Origin: Nemertoderma westbladi
Taxonomy: Eukaryota > Xenacoelomorpha > Nemertodermatida > Nemertodermatidae
Reading direction: 5' to 3'
Assembly: GCA_032718475.1 (NCBI GenBank)
Contig: JAUCBJ010005648.1
Coordinates: 1-22,676 of the forward strand
DNA: 22,676 nucleotides
The translations under genes were made by a program, and so were the position numbers. The notes under the pieces are model-generated. The model was given only the letters and a program-made list of their open reading frames with translations, did not search any database and was not told the DNA's origin. Positions 10,790-19,574 of this stretch are shown here, one piece after another (position 1 is the first letter of the stretch; every line of letters starts with the position of its first letter).

Positions 10790-11027
10790 GTTACCCTGCC
10801 TCTGTAGCAAGTACCTCCAGTATATCTAAGCCCTTGGGACGGACAGTGGAGTGACTCGCGCTGGTTATTGTTGTCGTTGTGTAGCTACTACGTTGGCGAG
10901 AGGCACAGTGACGACAGTACATCAGCGCTGAGGATCTTGCGCTGTCCGGGGGCACTGAGGGGGAGGCAGCGACGACCGCTAGCCTGATTATTATTAACTC
11001 AAATATCAATAAACTCATATAGCAGCT
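10730..11027 (+). promoter_or_regulatory. Possible promoter and 5' leader of the 11028 gene
   Basis: TATTTATA at 10730-10737 is a TATA-like box. About 30 bp downstream is TTACAGTAG (10763-10771), and GCAGTTGT at 10778-10785 fits a general metazoan initiator. Base composition rises to GC-rich between about 10790 and 10975 and then the ATG follows at 11028. This is consistent with a 5' leader but is not proof; an upstream exon is also possible. Confidence 0.3.
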
Positions 11028-13056
11028 ATGACTGAGTTGATAGAAGATGATCTTGGTATCAGGGAGCAATATACCCTACCACTGCAAGCATTTGTTGATA
11101 GTTTGATAAGCGGCGACGCTAGTCAACATACTACGGAAGACGATGGCCATTATATCGAACCGCCAATGTCAAAAGAACAGCTCAAGCGTGAATTGGACTA
11201 TCGGAAATTCACCGCTCGCTATACGCATCGTAATGGTACGTATATGGACTTCTTAACTACTGGTCATCCTATCGATTTATACGACATGGATGATGTAGAT
11301 ACAGAAAGAGAAATGATCCTATTTAAATATCATACCCAGTGGAGTCAGAATGATAAAATGAGAATCGAACATAAAAATTATATTCGAAACCGACTCGAAA
11401 GAGAAGATGTTGAAGAGCCGGATAAATGCAGTGACTTCAACGAATATTTGGAATTCTTGAGAGAAACTTATCTCAATGTCGCCAGTCAACAAAATCTAGA
11501 AACTCGATATCCTCAATGTATACATCATAACCCTATGATAGAACTCAAACGACTCTATTTTACTATGATGTATCTTACCGCCGATCGATCGCTACCTGTT
11601 GTACTGGATAGCTTCGAACAGATGGAGGAATATTGTAAAACTGAAGAAAGATCACCAGCGTTCCCCCTACAAGATGTGCGTCTTTGGTATTACTGCGATG
11701 AATCCCCTAGACCCAACCAACAAACGGAAAGACATAAACATCCGCGGAGACATTGCGCTAAACACAGTTTTACTCGCTATACTTACGGGAGTTTTGAACG
11801 TAACTTATTCGACGTATCACCTACGCTCGCTCGACTCAAACGATCCTTAAATAAACCTATGATCAGAGTTCTGGAATACTTGGTCAGACCTCCTCATTCT
11901 CTGGTGAGACCTCAGACTATTGATCCTAATAGTATGACAGATCCTCCTGAACTGTACTCATTGTTCAAAGATCTAGTGTTACCCGAACAATTAGTCGGTG
12001 GCACTCCGGTTGTGGGCTCTCTAGATATTCGCCCCTCTTACCTAGCCGGATTGGGACGCGGACATCTAATATCGCCGTTCAACGCGTATAATTGTCCTGG
12101 TTTAACTCCGATACAACCCGTCACCGAGGTGGAGGAGAGCGTTGTAAGAAATGCGTTAGACGCTATTCGACAAAAGATTGGAAAAGGAACCTACGATTGT
12201 TTATACAAATGTAAATTGCAACAACAAGTCCAAGCAGTAAAATAATTAGCTTTACCCCAGTTCGATTGGGAAATCCAGAATCTCGAAGAAGATATCGAAC
12301 TTGGACAAACATACTCTTTACAAGAGTTATTGGACGAATGCTTCCAACGACAAGCGGAGGAATATCAGCTCGAGGAGAAGCACATCGAAATGGATGAGAG
12401 AGAGGAAGCAGCTTTAGCCCAGCCAGAAGCCCAAATCCTTATGACTGATCTCTATTCCAAAACCAGCATTCATCCTTCGATGGTTCCCCGGAGACAAACT
12501 CTTCGCCCCGGTACAATCCCAACTGGTTGATATCAACTTAAGATCTAGAGATCTTATCGCTGACACTCCTATGTTACAACGTCCGCCAATCGAGGCCGCT
12601 CGTGTCTACGGTATACTCGTTGAACCTCCGGACAATCGAGCAGATCTTGTCCGTCGTATGGTACACGAGGTCAACCTACGCGCTAGACCTTTACCAAACT
12701 CATTTTACGGGATCAAAGATTTTTACGGGTTAAACAATCTTACAATACCGCGGTCGGTTTGGTTAAACAATCTTACAATACCGCGGTCGGTTTGGTTAAA
12801 CAATCTTACAATACCGCGGTCGGTTTGGTTAAACAATCTTACAATACCGCGGTCGGTTTGGTTAAACAATCTTACAATACCACGGTCGGTTTGGTTAAAC
12901 AATCTTACAATACCGCGGTCGGTTTGGATAAACAATCTTACAATACCGCGGTCTGTTTGGTTATCATACAAATTAGAACAATGGAGAAAACTCAAGATGT
13001 GTTCTAGAAGTTTATTGATTCTAAGTTATTGTAAAAGCTTTTGCGGACATAACTAG
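11028..13056 (+). pseudogene. Long intronless gene of unknown function, decayed
   Basis: I do not recognise this protein. The first frame runs from ATG 11028 for 405 codons to TAA 12243-12245. The same frame stays open for 94 more codons to TGA 12528-12530, so the TAA looks like a nonsense mutation in a longer gene. The reading then moves to frame 1 between about 12440 and 12500 and stays open to 13056, giving roughly 650 codons in all. No signal peptide, membrane segment or known catalytic motif is seen. The protein is rich in charged residues and appears mainly helical in its first 200 residues, with motifs such as YTHRNGTYMDFL and RPSYLAGLGRGHLISPFN; the part after the TAA is very acidic (EEYQLEEKHIEMDEREE). 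The lack of introns over 1.5 kb suggests a retrogene, viral or mobile-element origin. The 33-bp minisatellite at 12728 lies in its 3' end. Confidence 0.55.
12728..12962 (+). repeat. 33-bp minisatellite, seven copies, all frames open
   Basis: The unit TTAAACAATCTTACAATACC plus GCGGTCGGTTTGG is repeated seven times with only single-base differences (an A for G in copy 5, GGATAAAC opening the copy that follows copy 6's GGTCGGTTT, GGTCTG near the end). Because 33 is divisible by three, the array reads as an 11-residue repeat (NNLTIPRSVWL) in the frame of the upstream gene, and stays open in another plus frame and on the minus strand. Near-identity of copies shows recent expansion. Each unit contains the palindrome CCGCGG. 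Confidence 0.95.
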
Positions 13057-13730
13057 TCATTTTCACGCAATGCGCAGAATACTCTAAAATAGCCCTAAAA
13101 TTGTTCAACTACGCGTCGGAAAGAAGTTAGAACCAGGATGACGAAATCTGTCAGCTGATTCTCTGTGTATGTGGAGGTTTCTTTGTTCCGGCTTTTAGCC
13201 AATCAGAGCAATCTTCGCTGTCAGGTAAACTGAGACCTACCTGAGAAACTAGCGCAATGCATTATGGTTATTATTTTTCTGAGAATTAGATTCAGCTCAG
13301 AATTCTGTGCTTCTGTACAAAAGTTTCAGACTTTGGCCCAAGGAACATATGATGGCTTTAGTTATAAGACGTAAATCTAATAACCTGAATCACTGAATCA
13401 CCATTTCTCATTTCATCTCTGCATCATACTGGTCATATATTTTCATATGACTCTCATTTCACATCTATTCACCGCACTGTTTTACTTCTGATTAATATAG
13501 TATTAATTGTTGTTTATACTAATGGATGTTATATTTGGAGAATACCGATGAATAATCATAAACCCCTCAATCTTATTGATTACTGAGGTAAGAGGAAAAG
13601 AGTATACCGGTAGCAACTACGACTTAAATTATAGTGGTTTTGTGTGAATTAAATGCTATTTAATAATCCCTACGTGTGTCAGTTGCAATCCTCCTTATAT
13701 ATGATCAAATTCAGTGACGGTCGGCAAATT
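13057..13730. other. Non-coding sequence with no recognised feature
   Basis: No gene is supported. A CCAAT-like word occurs at 13198-13204 (GCCAATCAGAG), without a TATA box or ORF in a sensible position. Confidence 0.45.
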
Positions 13731-13780
13731 AGTGTGAAGTAGTGTAAAGTAGTGTGAAGTCGTGTGAAGTAGTGTGAAGG
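13731..13780 (+). repeat. 10-bp tandem repeat, five copies
   Basis: AGTGTGAAGT repeated five times, with single substitutions in copies 2, 4 and 5. Confidence 0.9.
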
Positions 13781-13963
13781 TTAATAAAGCATCTCCTAAA
13801 GAATGCGCTATTTACGAAACTCTGTGGCCATCTAGTTGTGATTAGTATAAGTCATAACTCTGTTTTTATACTTAAAGCGCCACGTCCTAAAGGAACTGTT
13901 AATATTTCCCTGAAAGTAAATATAGTTGTCAGAGATTATATAGTAGCGATCAATCGAATAATA

Positions 13964-13980
13964 CAGTGTAGTCTACACTG
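13964..13980. repeat. Short palindrome
   Basis: CAGTGTAG and CTACACTG surround a single T, an 8-bp perfect inverted repeat. Confidence 0.7.
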
Positions 13981-13998
13981 CAATACTTCCTAAGGAAC

Positions 13999-14052
13999 CC
14001 GAAGCCAGTCTCCCACACCGTGGGTCATACGCCGCGCACGGACTGGCTTCGG
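13999..14052. repeat. Strong hairpin, 12-bp perfect stem
   Basis: CCGAAGCCAGTC (13999-14010) pairs perfectly with GACTGGCTTCGG (14041-14052) around a 30-nt loop. The loop itself contains a smaller stem, CCCAC/GTGGG (14012-14024). It is GC-rich in AT-rich surroundings. It lies about 250 bp beyond the stop codon of the minus-strand ORF, where it could also act on that transcript's 3' end, but no such role is shown. Confidence 0.75.
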
Positions 14053-14302
14053 CAGATGTAACTTCAGTACACCAGGTAATTGGTAAGGGCTAAAGTCGAT
14101 TTATAAACAAAAGGACAATTAAAATTGGCAGGTTAAACTGCTAAAGGTCTGAAAGCGTGAACAGTTATTGATTACTTTACAGCGTTAGGAGGAGAGCGGC
14201 GATAAGTTGATATATAATGTAACAAAATATGTTTTAGTAAAGAAATACAAACCGGTATTAGTTAGTTAGTTAAACCTTAAAGTATAAGTGGAGCTGATTG
14301 AG
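14053..14302. other. Short AT-rich spacer downstream of the minus-strand ORF
   Basis: This would contain the 3' end of a transcript of the ORF at 14303-15232. No exact AATAAA is seen on the minus strand close to the stop. No other feature is visible. Confidence 0.4.
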
Positions 14303-15232
14303 TTAGTATTTTATATAAACCAAACAGTTATGGACAGTTTCGTAAACAAATAATCCTTTATTGGCTACAGCCAACCCACCGAACCCGTCTACCGGCACCG
14401 CACCCAATAGGGATACTTTCCTTCCATCACCAACCCGATCATAAACACCGACATATTGTTTATCATCTTCTTCTAAAGGAACTAAGAGATACCAATATCC
14501 ACCTTGGCACAGCCACTTCACTTTCCCGATAGGGACGGATTTACCGCAATCTAGTACATTTAGCGTTCTATGCAATACAAGGGGGACGTTGGGGGGGGAG
14601 TCGCAAATCGTATAGTCGCAGACGGATATCTTCCGTTTGTCGGGTTGGAATAGAAAGGTGGTTAATGCGTGGTAGAGGTACCAGATACCAGTACCAATAA
14701 GTCTCCCGGGTTGATCGATACGGGAAATCCAACTAATCGAACAATCGTTTGGGTTAAATCGAATTATGTAATTATATTCAGTAATTACAATTACATAACG
14801 ATCCCAATACCGTGACACCCCATCTATAGACCCTAGAGGTCTACCGAGGTGCCTCTCGTTACCCAGACAACGATGTCGGACTTTCCCTCCAACCGCCTCT
14901 GTATCTATAAGAAACAGACAAACATCCGTCGCGGCGATCCAGATTGTATCACTGCGACCCTCCAAGAATAGAATCGGTTTCTTTGCGGCGTTGCAGTCGC
15001 TTTTTACCACCATGGGTTCTCCATGTAGAGATAAAGATTCATCGTCATTGGCGTTATAGAAACGAATCAGGTTGTTTACAGAGTCGGTTATCCCCAGGAT
15101 CATCCCGCCACAACCAATCGGGCCGACTTTACCGATTCCCATTCTCCGACAATCGATCCGACAAGTTTCCTTTAGAGTCGGACGTTTTAGTAAAACTTTC
15201 TCGTGTTGGTGGAGATCAAATCGCCTCTCCAT
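14303..15232 (-). CDS. Intact 309-codon ORF, possibly beta-propeller-like, function unknown
   Basis: An uninterrupted reading frame; the ATG at 15232 is preceded immediately by an in-frame TAA, so the start is well fixed. I do not recognise a named family. The sequence has several strand-rich segments of 35-45 residues, each with hydrophobic runs ending in aspartate or aromatic-polar turns (for example IWIAATDVCLFLID, YVIVITEYNYIIRFNPND, YWYLLVPLEEDDKQYVGVYD, GLFVYETVHNCLVYIKY). That pattern resembles NHL/TRIM-type or other beta-propellers, which bind proteins or RNA, but no diagnostic NHL motif is present. No signal peptide or membrane helix is evident. A propeller ORF without RING or B-box would be a fragment or a retrocopy. 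The long-TIR element is inserted 41 bp upstream of the ATG and would have separated it from any native promoter or upstream exon. Confidence 0.55.
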   Translation of the reverse strand: MERRFDLHQHEKVLLKRPTLKETCRIDCRRMGIGKVGPIGCGGMILGITDSVNNLIRFYNANDDESLSLHGEPMVVKSDCNAAKKPILFLEGRSDTIWIAATDVCLFLIDTEAVGGKVRHRCLGNERHLGRPLGSIDGVSRYWDRYVIVITEYNYIIRFNPNDCSISWISRIDQPGRLIGTGIWYLYHALTTFLFQPDKRKISVCDYTICDSPPNVPLVLHRTLNVLDCGKSVPIGKVKWLCQGGYWYLLVPLEEDDKQYVGVYDRVGDGRKVSLLGAVPVDGFGGLAVANKGLFVYETVHNCLVYIKY

Positions 15233-15273
15233 TTATTTATATTTTTTTATTCCTCAATCAAAACGAAATATTA

Positions 15274-15279
15274 CATGAA
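15274..15279 (+). repeat. Target-site duplication CATGAA, left
   Basis: CATGAA directly precedes the left terminal inverted repeat and is repeated exactly at 20239-20244 directly after the right one. Confidence 0.88.
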
Positions 15280-16069
15280 AGTAGTAGGGTCTTGGCCGGC
15301 TCGGCGACAGTTAGACCTCACTCATGACTCATCACTTAGGAATGTGACACCTAGGGTGTCATTGGCGCCAGACTGTCTGAGCGACACATCCCAATTAGGC
15401 TAATTAGACCCTAATTGACGGGTGTCATCAATTAAATAGTAAATTTAATCCCTAATAGGTGTCTGACGACTCCTAATTAGGCTTTAATTGATAATCCTAA
15501 TTAATCAGACCGATTAGCACCCTAACAACCAATGGGTCATGAGTGATGTCTAACTGTCACCTAGAGGCCCAAGAGGGTGTCATAAGTGACACCTCTGCTC
15601 TTTTATTCATTGATACTTATTTATTTGTATTTGATTTGAATTTATTTAATTGTATTACTTTTACTTTATTTAATTGATTTCTATTTTTAGAATTACCAAT
15701 AAATAGTTTTATATATTACTTACCGAATGACGTCATTTTTGGCATAGACTTTCAGCTCACTATACTTAGCCGTAGGGTATAGGTCCTATACTAGTAACTA
15801 ATTACTCTTATCTATATCCAGACGCCTTCAAGGCCTTCAAGCTGATCATTTGCTTAGTTTTCTAATTAGAAGGTCGTGAGTTCGAACCCTAGAAGAGCAT
15901 TATTCTTTTTTCCTAGCTCTTGGCTGACTCTAGTGTACAGTAGCTTCGAAACTCCCAGCTATAGTGATAGTATGCAACCTTGGGAGTTAATACGCTGTCT
16001 TATGAGTAAAGGCCAAGAGATTAGACTTCAGGTTGCTTCTGTTGGTTCACTCTTCTTAACTTTACAAAA
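15280..16069 (+). repeat. Left terminal inverted repeat, about 790 bp
   Basis: This arm aligns in reverse with 19704-20238 and 18286-18523. Shared blocks include GGAATGTGACACCTA-GGTGTCA, GGCGCCAGACTGTCTG, AGAGGTGTCACTTATGACAC (in complement), ATGACGTCATT and GAGTTCGAACCC. Divergence is moderate (substitutions and small indels), so arms have not been homogenised recently. ATGACGTCATT (about 15727-15737) is a perfect CRE/AP-1-type palindrome kept in both arms. Confidence 0.9.
15846..15900 (+). other. tRNA-like Pol III box B in the left arm
   Basis: AAGGTCGTGAGTTCGAACCC (15870-15889) looks like the variable loop and T-arm of a tRNA, and GAGTTCGAACCC fits the Pol III box B. A weak box A-like TTGCTTAGTTTT lies 30 bp upstream. 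The anticodon loop is absent (TCTAATTAGA is a loopless palindrome) and the T-stem does not pair well, so this is not a functional tRNA. The same block occurs in inverse orientation in the right arm (box B at 18464-18475). Confidence 0.35.
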
Positions 16070-16084
16070 GAGTTTGCAAGCGCA

Positions 16085-16095
16085 GGTTCAAATCC
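16085..16095 (+). other. Second box B-like motif inside the left end
   Basis: GGTTCAAATCC matches a box B of tRNA genes. It is preceded by the stem ACTCTT...AAGAGT (about 16049-16074). It lies just inside the left arm and has no right-arm counterpart. A complete cloverleaf cannot be drawn. Confidence 0.25.
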
Positions 16096-16274
16096 AACTA
16101 AAGCTCTATTTATTTTGCACTGAAGTGGAATACTTTAGATGTTGGGGGAATCTGGTTTGAGAGGGAAATTTGAATGGTAAGTATAACTATCCTTGGGAGT
16201 TAGTGTGGCATTATCTCACCACGGATTGGCTTTACCCCTGAAACGAATAACGGGAAAAGAAATTAAGCATGTAC

Positions 16275-16354
16275 TCGCATCTGCTCTCTCATTGGCTGCT
16301 TTCATCGCATCTGCTCTCTGATTGGCTACTCCAAACTAAGTTTCCTCTATATAG
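16275..16354 (+). promoter_or_regulatory. Promoter: duplicated inverted CCAAT boxes plus TATA box
   Basis: Two copies of a 23-bp unit, TCGCATCTGCTCTCT-ATTGGCT, lie at 16275-16297 and 16305-16327, exactly 30 bp apart. Each contains ATTGG, the inverted CCAAT core bound by NF-Y. TATATAG follows at 16348-16354, 21 bp after the second unit. The zinc-finger ATG is at 16526, leaving room for a 5' leader of about 145 nt. The arrangement is a convincing Pol II promoter for the internal gene of the element. Confidence 0.65.
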
Positions 16355-16525
16355 ACCCTTGATTACTGCTTTCCCATTCATTTTATCTAATTTTTATTAT
16401 TGAAAAGTTTTATTTATTTTCATAAAAGTTTTATTTATTTAAAATTTACAATTTTACTCATTATAATTATAATTTGTAAAATCATTTAGCGAAATTTCAA
16501 TACTATCAATTGATATTCTTATATA

Positions 16526-17968
16526 ATGCATAGACATGAAAGTTGTTTGGTTTGTAATAAAGAAATGAGACAGGACAATCTATCTCTTCATATGGAAAGA
16601 CATAGAAAGGATAAACTAATCGATCCGTTACGAAAAGAAATTTAAAAAATCTGCAAGATATTTTTAGTGAAGATGAAAAGAAAAACAGAGATGAGCGTGA
16701 TATATTAAAGATAAAACAGACAATGGAGAATAAATTTCATAAAGTTATGAATATTTTGAAAGGGATACAAAAACAGTTACCCCTAGAAAATGAGGAAAAT
16801 TTGAGTGAGAAAGATGGAGAAGAAGAGGACAATGAGATGGAGAATTAAAATAGTGAGTGTCAGGATAAAGTTGAAGAGAGTGAGGTTGAGAACGAAGAAA
16901 GTGAAGGTCAGGAAGAGGAATAAGAAAGTGAAGAACAGGAAGAGGATGAAGAAAGTGAAGGTCAGGAAGAGAATGAAGAAAGTGAAGAACAGGAAGAGGA
17001 TGAAGAAAGTGAAGAACAGGAAGAGGATGAAGAAAGTGAAGGTCAGAAAGAGGGTGAGGAAAGTGAAGGAGAGGAAGAGGATGAAGAAAGTAACGGTCAG
17101 AAAGAGGGTGAGGAAAGTGAAGGAGAGGAAGAGGATGAAGAAAGTGAAGGTCAGGAAGAGCATTAAGAAAGTGAAGAACAGGAAGAGGATGAAGAAAGTG
17201 AAGGTGGGGAAGAGGATGAAGAAAGTGAAGGTCAGAAAGAGGGTGAGGAAAGTGAAGGAGAGGAAGAGGATGAAGAAAGTGAAGGTCAGAAAGAGGGTGA
17301 GGAAAGTGAAGGAGAGGAAGAGGATGAAGAAAGTGAAGGTCAGGAAGAGCATTAAGAAAGTGAAGAACAGGAAGAGGATGAAGAAAGTGAAGGTCAGGAA
17401 GAGGGTGAGGAAAGTGAAGGAGAGGAAGAGGATGAAGAAAGTGAAGGTCAGGAAGAGCATTAAGAAAGTGAAGAACAGGAAGAGGATGAAGAAAGTGAAG
17501 GTGGGGAAGAGGATGAAGAAAGTGAAGGTCAGAAAGAGGGTGAGGAAAGTGAAGGAGAGGAAGAGGATGAAGAAAGTGAAGGTCAGGAAGAAAGTGAGGA
17601 ACAAGAAAATAAAGAAATTGATGAAAAAGAAGGAAAATGATAATAATGAGGAAATATTCAGGCAATTACTCGGAAATAAGAATAAATTGTGGAAAATTAT
17701 TAAACATTTGAAGGAAAATGAAGAAAATAAAGAAGAGATATTGAGACAAATATTAGTAAATAAAAATCAAATGCATAAATTTATTAAACAAATGGAAGAA
17801 AGTGAAGAAAATAGATAAGAGATATTAAGACAAGTTCTGGGAAATAAAAGTAAATTACTGAAAATTAATGAACAATTGAATAAAATTAAGAAACAGTTGG
17901 GTAATGAGGAAGATGAAAGTAAAGTAAATCAACCAGCTTTTACTAATTTTCGAAGACCTATGATAAAA
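16526..17968 (+). pseudogene. Zinc-finger / acidic-repeat / coiled-coil gene of the element, broken
   Basis: Part 1, from ATG 16526: a single C2H2 zinc finger, CX2C (residues 7 and 10), X11, HX3H (residues 22 and 26), followed by basic residues and a TAA at 16643. Part 2, in frame 1 from about 16645: a charged, coiled-coil-like stretch leading into a 27-bp (9-residue) array of ESEGQEEDE type. Stops in this frame are at 16846, 16921, 17164, 17353 and 17461. Part 3, in frame 2 from about 17620 to 17815 and after a TAA beyond it: about three 28-30-residue repeats of the form EILRQ-L-NK-K with heptad spacing. The gene is thus a shifted and interrupted reading frame. Zinc finger plus acidic domain plus coiled coil suggests a DNA-binding, self-associating protein; that is inference. 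I do not recognise a named family. Confidence 0.6.
16900..17605 (+). repeat. 27-bp coding repeat array (glutamate-rich in frame 1)
   Basis: Units of GAAGAAAGTGAAGGTCAGGAAGAGGAT and relatives recur about 26 times, with a 54-bp subtype (GAGGAAAGTGAAGGAGAG plus the standard unit). The period is a multiple of three, so frame 1 reads glutamate-rich, frame 2 reads lysine/arginine-rich and stays open from 16805 to 17818, and the minus strand reads leucine/phenylalanine/proline-rich and is also open. CATTAAGAAAGTGAAGAACA occurs three times, so a stop codon was copied together with the repeats. Confidence 0.9.
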
Positions 17969-18038
17969 AAACTCTCGTTCAGTATATGCCCGCGCAGGAC
18001 GACGCTATTGACATTTGTTTGTTTGAGTTCCTTTCATA

Positions 18039-18175
18039 TTAGTATTAGGGCTATTTATCCAAAACAATTATATTAGTATTAGGGCTATTTATCCAAAACA
18101 ATTATATTAGTATTAGGACTATTTATCCATAATAATTATATTAGTATTATAAATGTATTTACCCCACAATATCTA
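18039..18175 (+). repeat. 34-bp minisatellite, about four copies
   Basis: Units TTAGTATTAGGGCTATTTAT plus CCAAAACAATTATA start at 18039, 18073, 18107 and (decayed) 18141. They lie directly after the coding remnant of the element, in an AT-rich stretch. Confidence 0.9.
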
Positions 18176-18532
18176 TTACTATTAGGTCTATTTATTCAAC
18201 AAATTTTATGTTTTTATAATATACTTTGGAAAATTGGTCGACTAAGTCATAATTTTTAAAAAAATTTAAATAAGGGTTGAGTTATTTTATAAAGTTAAGA
18301 AGAGTGAATCAATGGAGGCAACCTGAAGTCTAATCTCTTGGCCTTTACTCATAAGACCGCGCATTAACTCCCAAGGTTCATACTATCATTATAGCTGGGA
18401 GAGTCGAAGCTAGTGTACTCTAGAGTCAGCCAAGAGCTAGGAAAAAAGAATAATGCTCTTCTAGGGTTCGAACTCACGACCTTCTAATTAGAAAACTAAG
18501 CAAATGATCAGCTTGAAGGCCTTAGACCCTTA

Positions 18533-19055
18533 ATCTGAGCCTCAGTGCTTCAGTGAGGCATAGTCTGTGCCTCAGTGAGGCATCGTCTGTACCTCAGTAA
18601 GGCATAATCTGAGTCTCAGTGAGGCATAGTCTGTGCCTCAGTGAGGCATAGTCTATGCCTCAGTGCCTCAGTGAGGCATGGTGCATGCCTCAGTGAGGCA
18701 TAGTCTGTGCCTCAGTGAGGCATAGTCTGTGCCTCAGTGCTTTAGTGAGGCATAGTGTGAGCCTCAGTGAGACATAGTCTGTGCCTTAGTGCCTCAGTGA
18801 GGCATAGTCTGTGCCTCAGTGAGGCATAGTCTGTGCCTCAGTGAGGCATAGTATGTCCCTCAGTGAGGCATAGTCTGTGCCTTAGTGAGGCATAGTCTGA
18901 GACTCAGTGAGGCATAGTCTGAGCCTCAGTGAAGCATAGTCTGTGCCTCAGTGAGGCATAGTCTGTGCCTCAGTGCCTCAGTGAGGTATAGTCTATGCCT
19001 CAGTACCTCAGTGTGAGGCATAGTCTGAGCCTCAGTGAGGCATAGTCTGTGGCTC
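18533..19055. repeat. 22-bp palindromic satellite, about 21 copies
   Basis: The unit is GCCTCAGTGAGGCATAGTCT plus GT. It contains the 13-bp palindrome GCCTCA-G-TGAGGC. Variants with a duplicated GCCTCAGT interrupt the 22-bp phase several times. Copies differ by one or two bases. Confidence 0.93.
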
Positions 19056-19100
19056 AAACCTAAAACTCGAGACTTTAGGAGTGCCTCAGGTCTTAAATCT

Positions 19101-19574
19101 GAGTCTTTAGCAGCAGACTGGAGAACTGCGGGCCAATCAACCTCCTCAGTAAAGTATAGCCTATGATATAGTAGATGTCTACCAAGTTTCAGCCTAAATG
19201 GTTAAAAACAATCAAATGAAATCAGGTTTTCACTATCAAACATTTCGCCCTCTAGCGGTAGACTGGAGAACTTCGGGCTGGTCAAACTCCTCGGTAAAGT
19301 ATAGCCTATGCCATAGTAGATGCCTACCAAATGTCAGCCTAAGCCGATTAAAAACAATCAAATGAGATCAGGTTTTCATTTGGAGACTATTTGCCCTCTA
19401 GCGGCAGACTGGGGAACTTCAGACTACTCTGGTACTCCGTAAAAGATATAGCCTATGCCGTAGTAGATGCCTACCGAGTTTAAACCTAATCGGAATGAGA
19501 ACAACAAAGTTAGAGAAGATGTTAATTTTCAGCTAATACGCCCTCTAGCGGCAGACTATAGAACTGCAGACGGC
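19101..19574 (+). repeat. 146-bp tandem repeat, three and a quarter copies
   Basis: Copies begin at about 19101, 19247, 19393 and 19540 with GCCCTCTAGCGGCAGACTGG (decayed in the first). Shared blocks are TATAGCCTATG, TAGTAGATGCCTACC and AACAATCAAATGA-ATCAGG. The GCCCTCTAGCGG core is close to the CTCF consensus in complement (one mismatch). Confidence 0.88.

Noticed and set aside
10791-11069. 92-codon minus-strand ORF
   Set aside because: Antisense to the GC-rich leader of the 11028 gene; no recognisable features.
12723-12995. Minus-strand and second plus-frame ORFs over the 33-bp repeat
   Set aside because: Open only because 33 is a multiple of three; the plus frame continuous with the upstream gene is the better reading.
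15846-15900. Functional tRNA gene
   Set aside because: A box B and T-arm-like sequence are present, but the anticodon loop is missing and the T and acceptor stems do not pair.
16745-17665. 306-codon minus-strand ORF rich in Leu, Phe, His and Pro
   Set aside because: Antisense reading of the 27-bp repeat array; openness follows from a period divisible by three.
18533-19055. CRISPR-like array of palindromic repeats
   Set aside because: Units are contiguous 22-bp satellite copies with no unique spacers of constant length, and the setting is eukaryotic.
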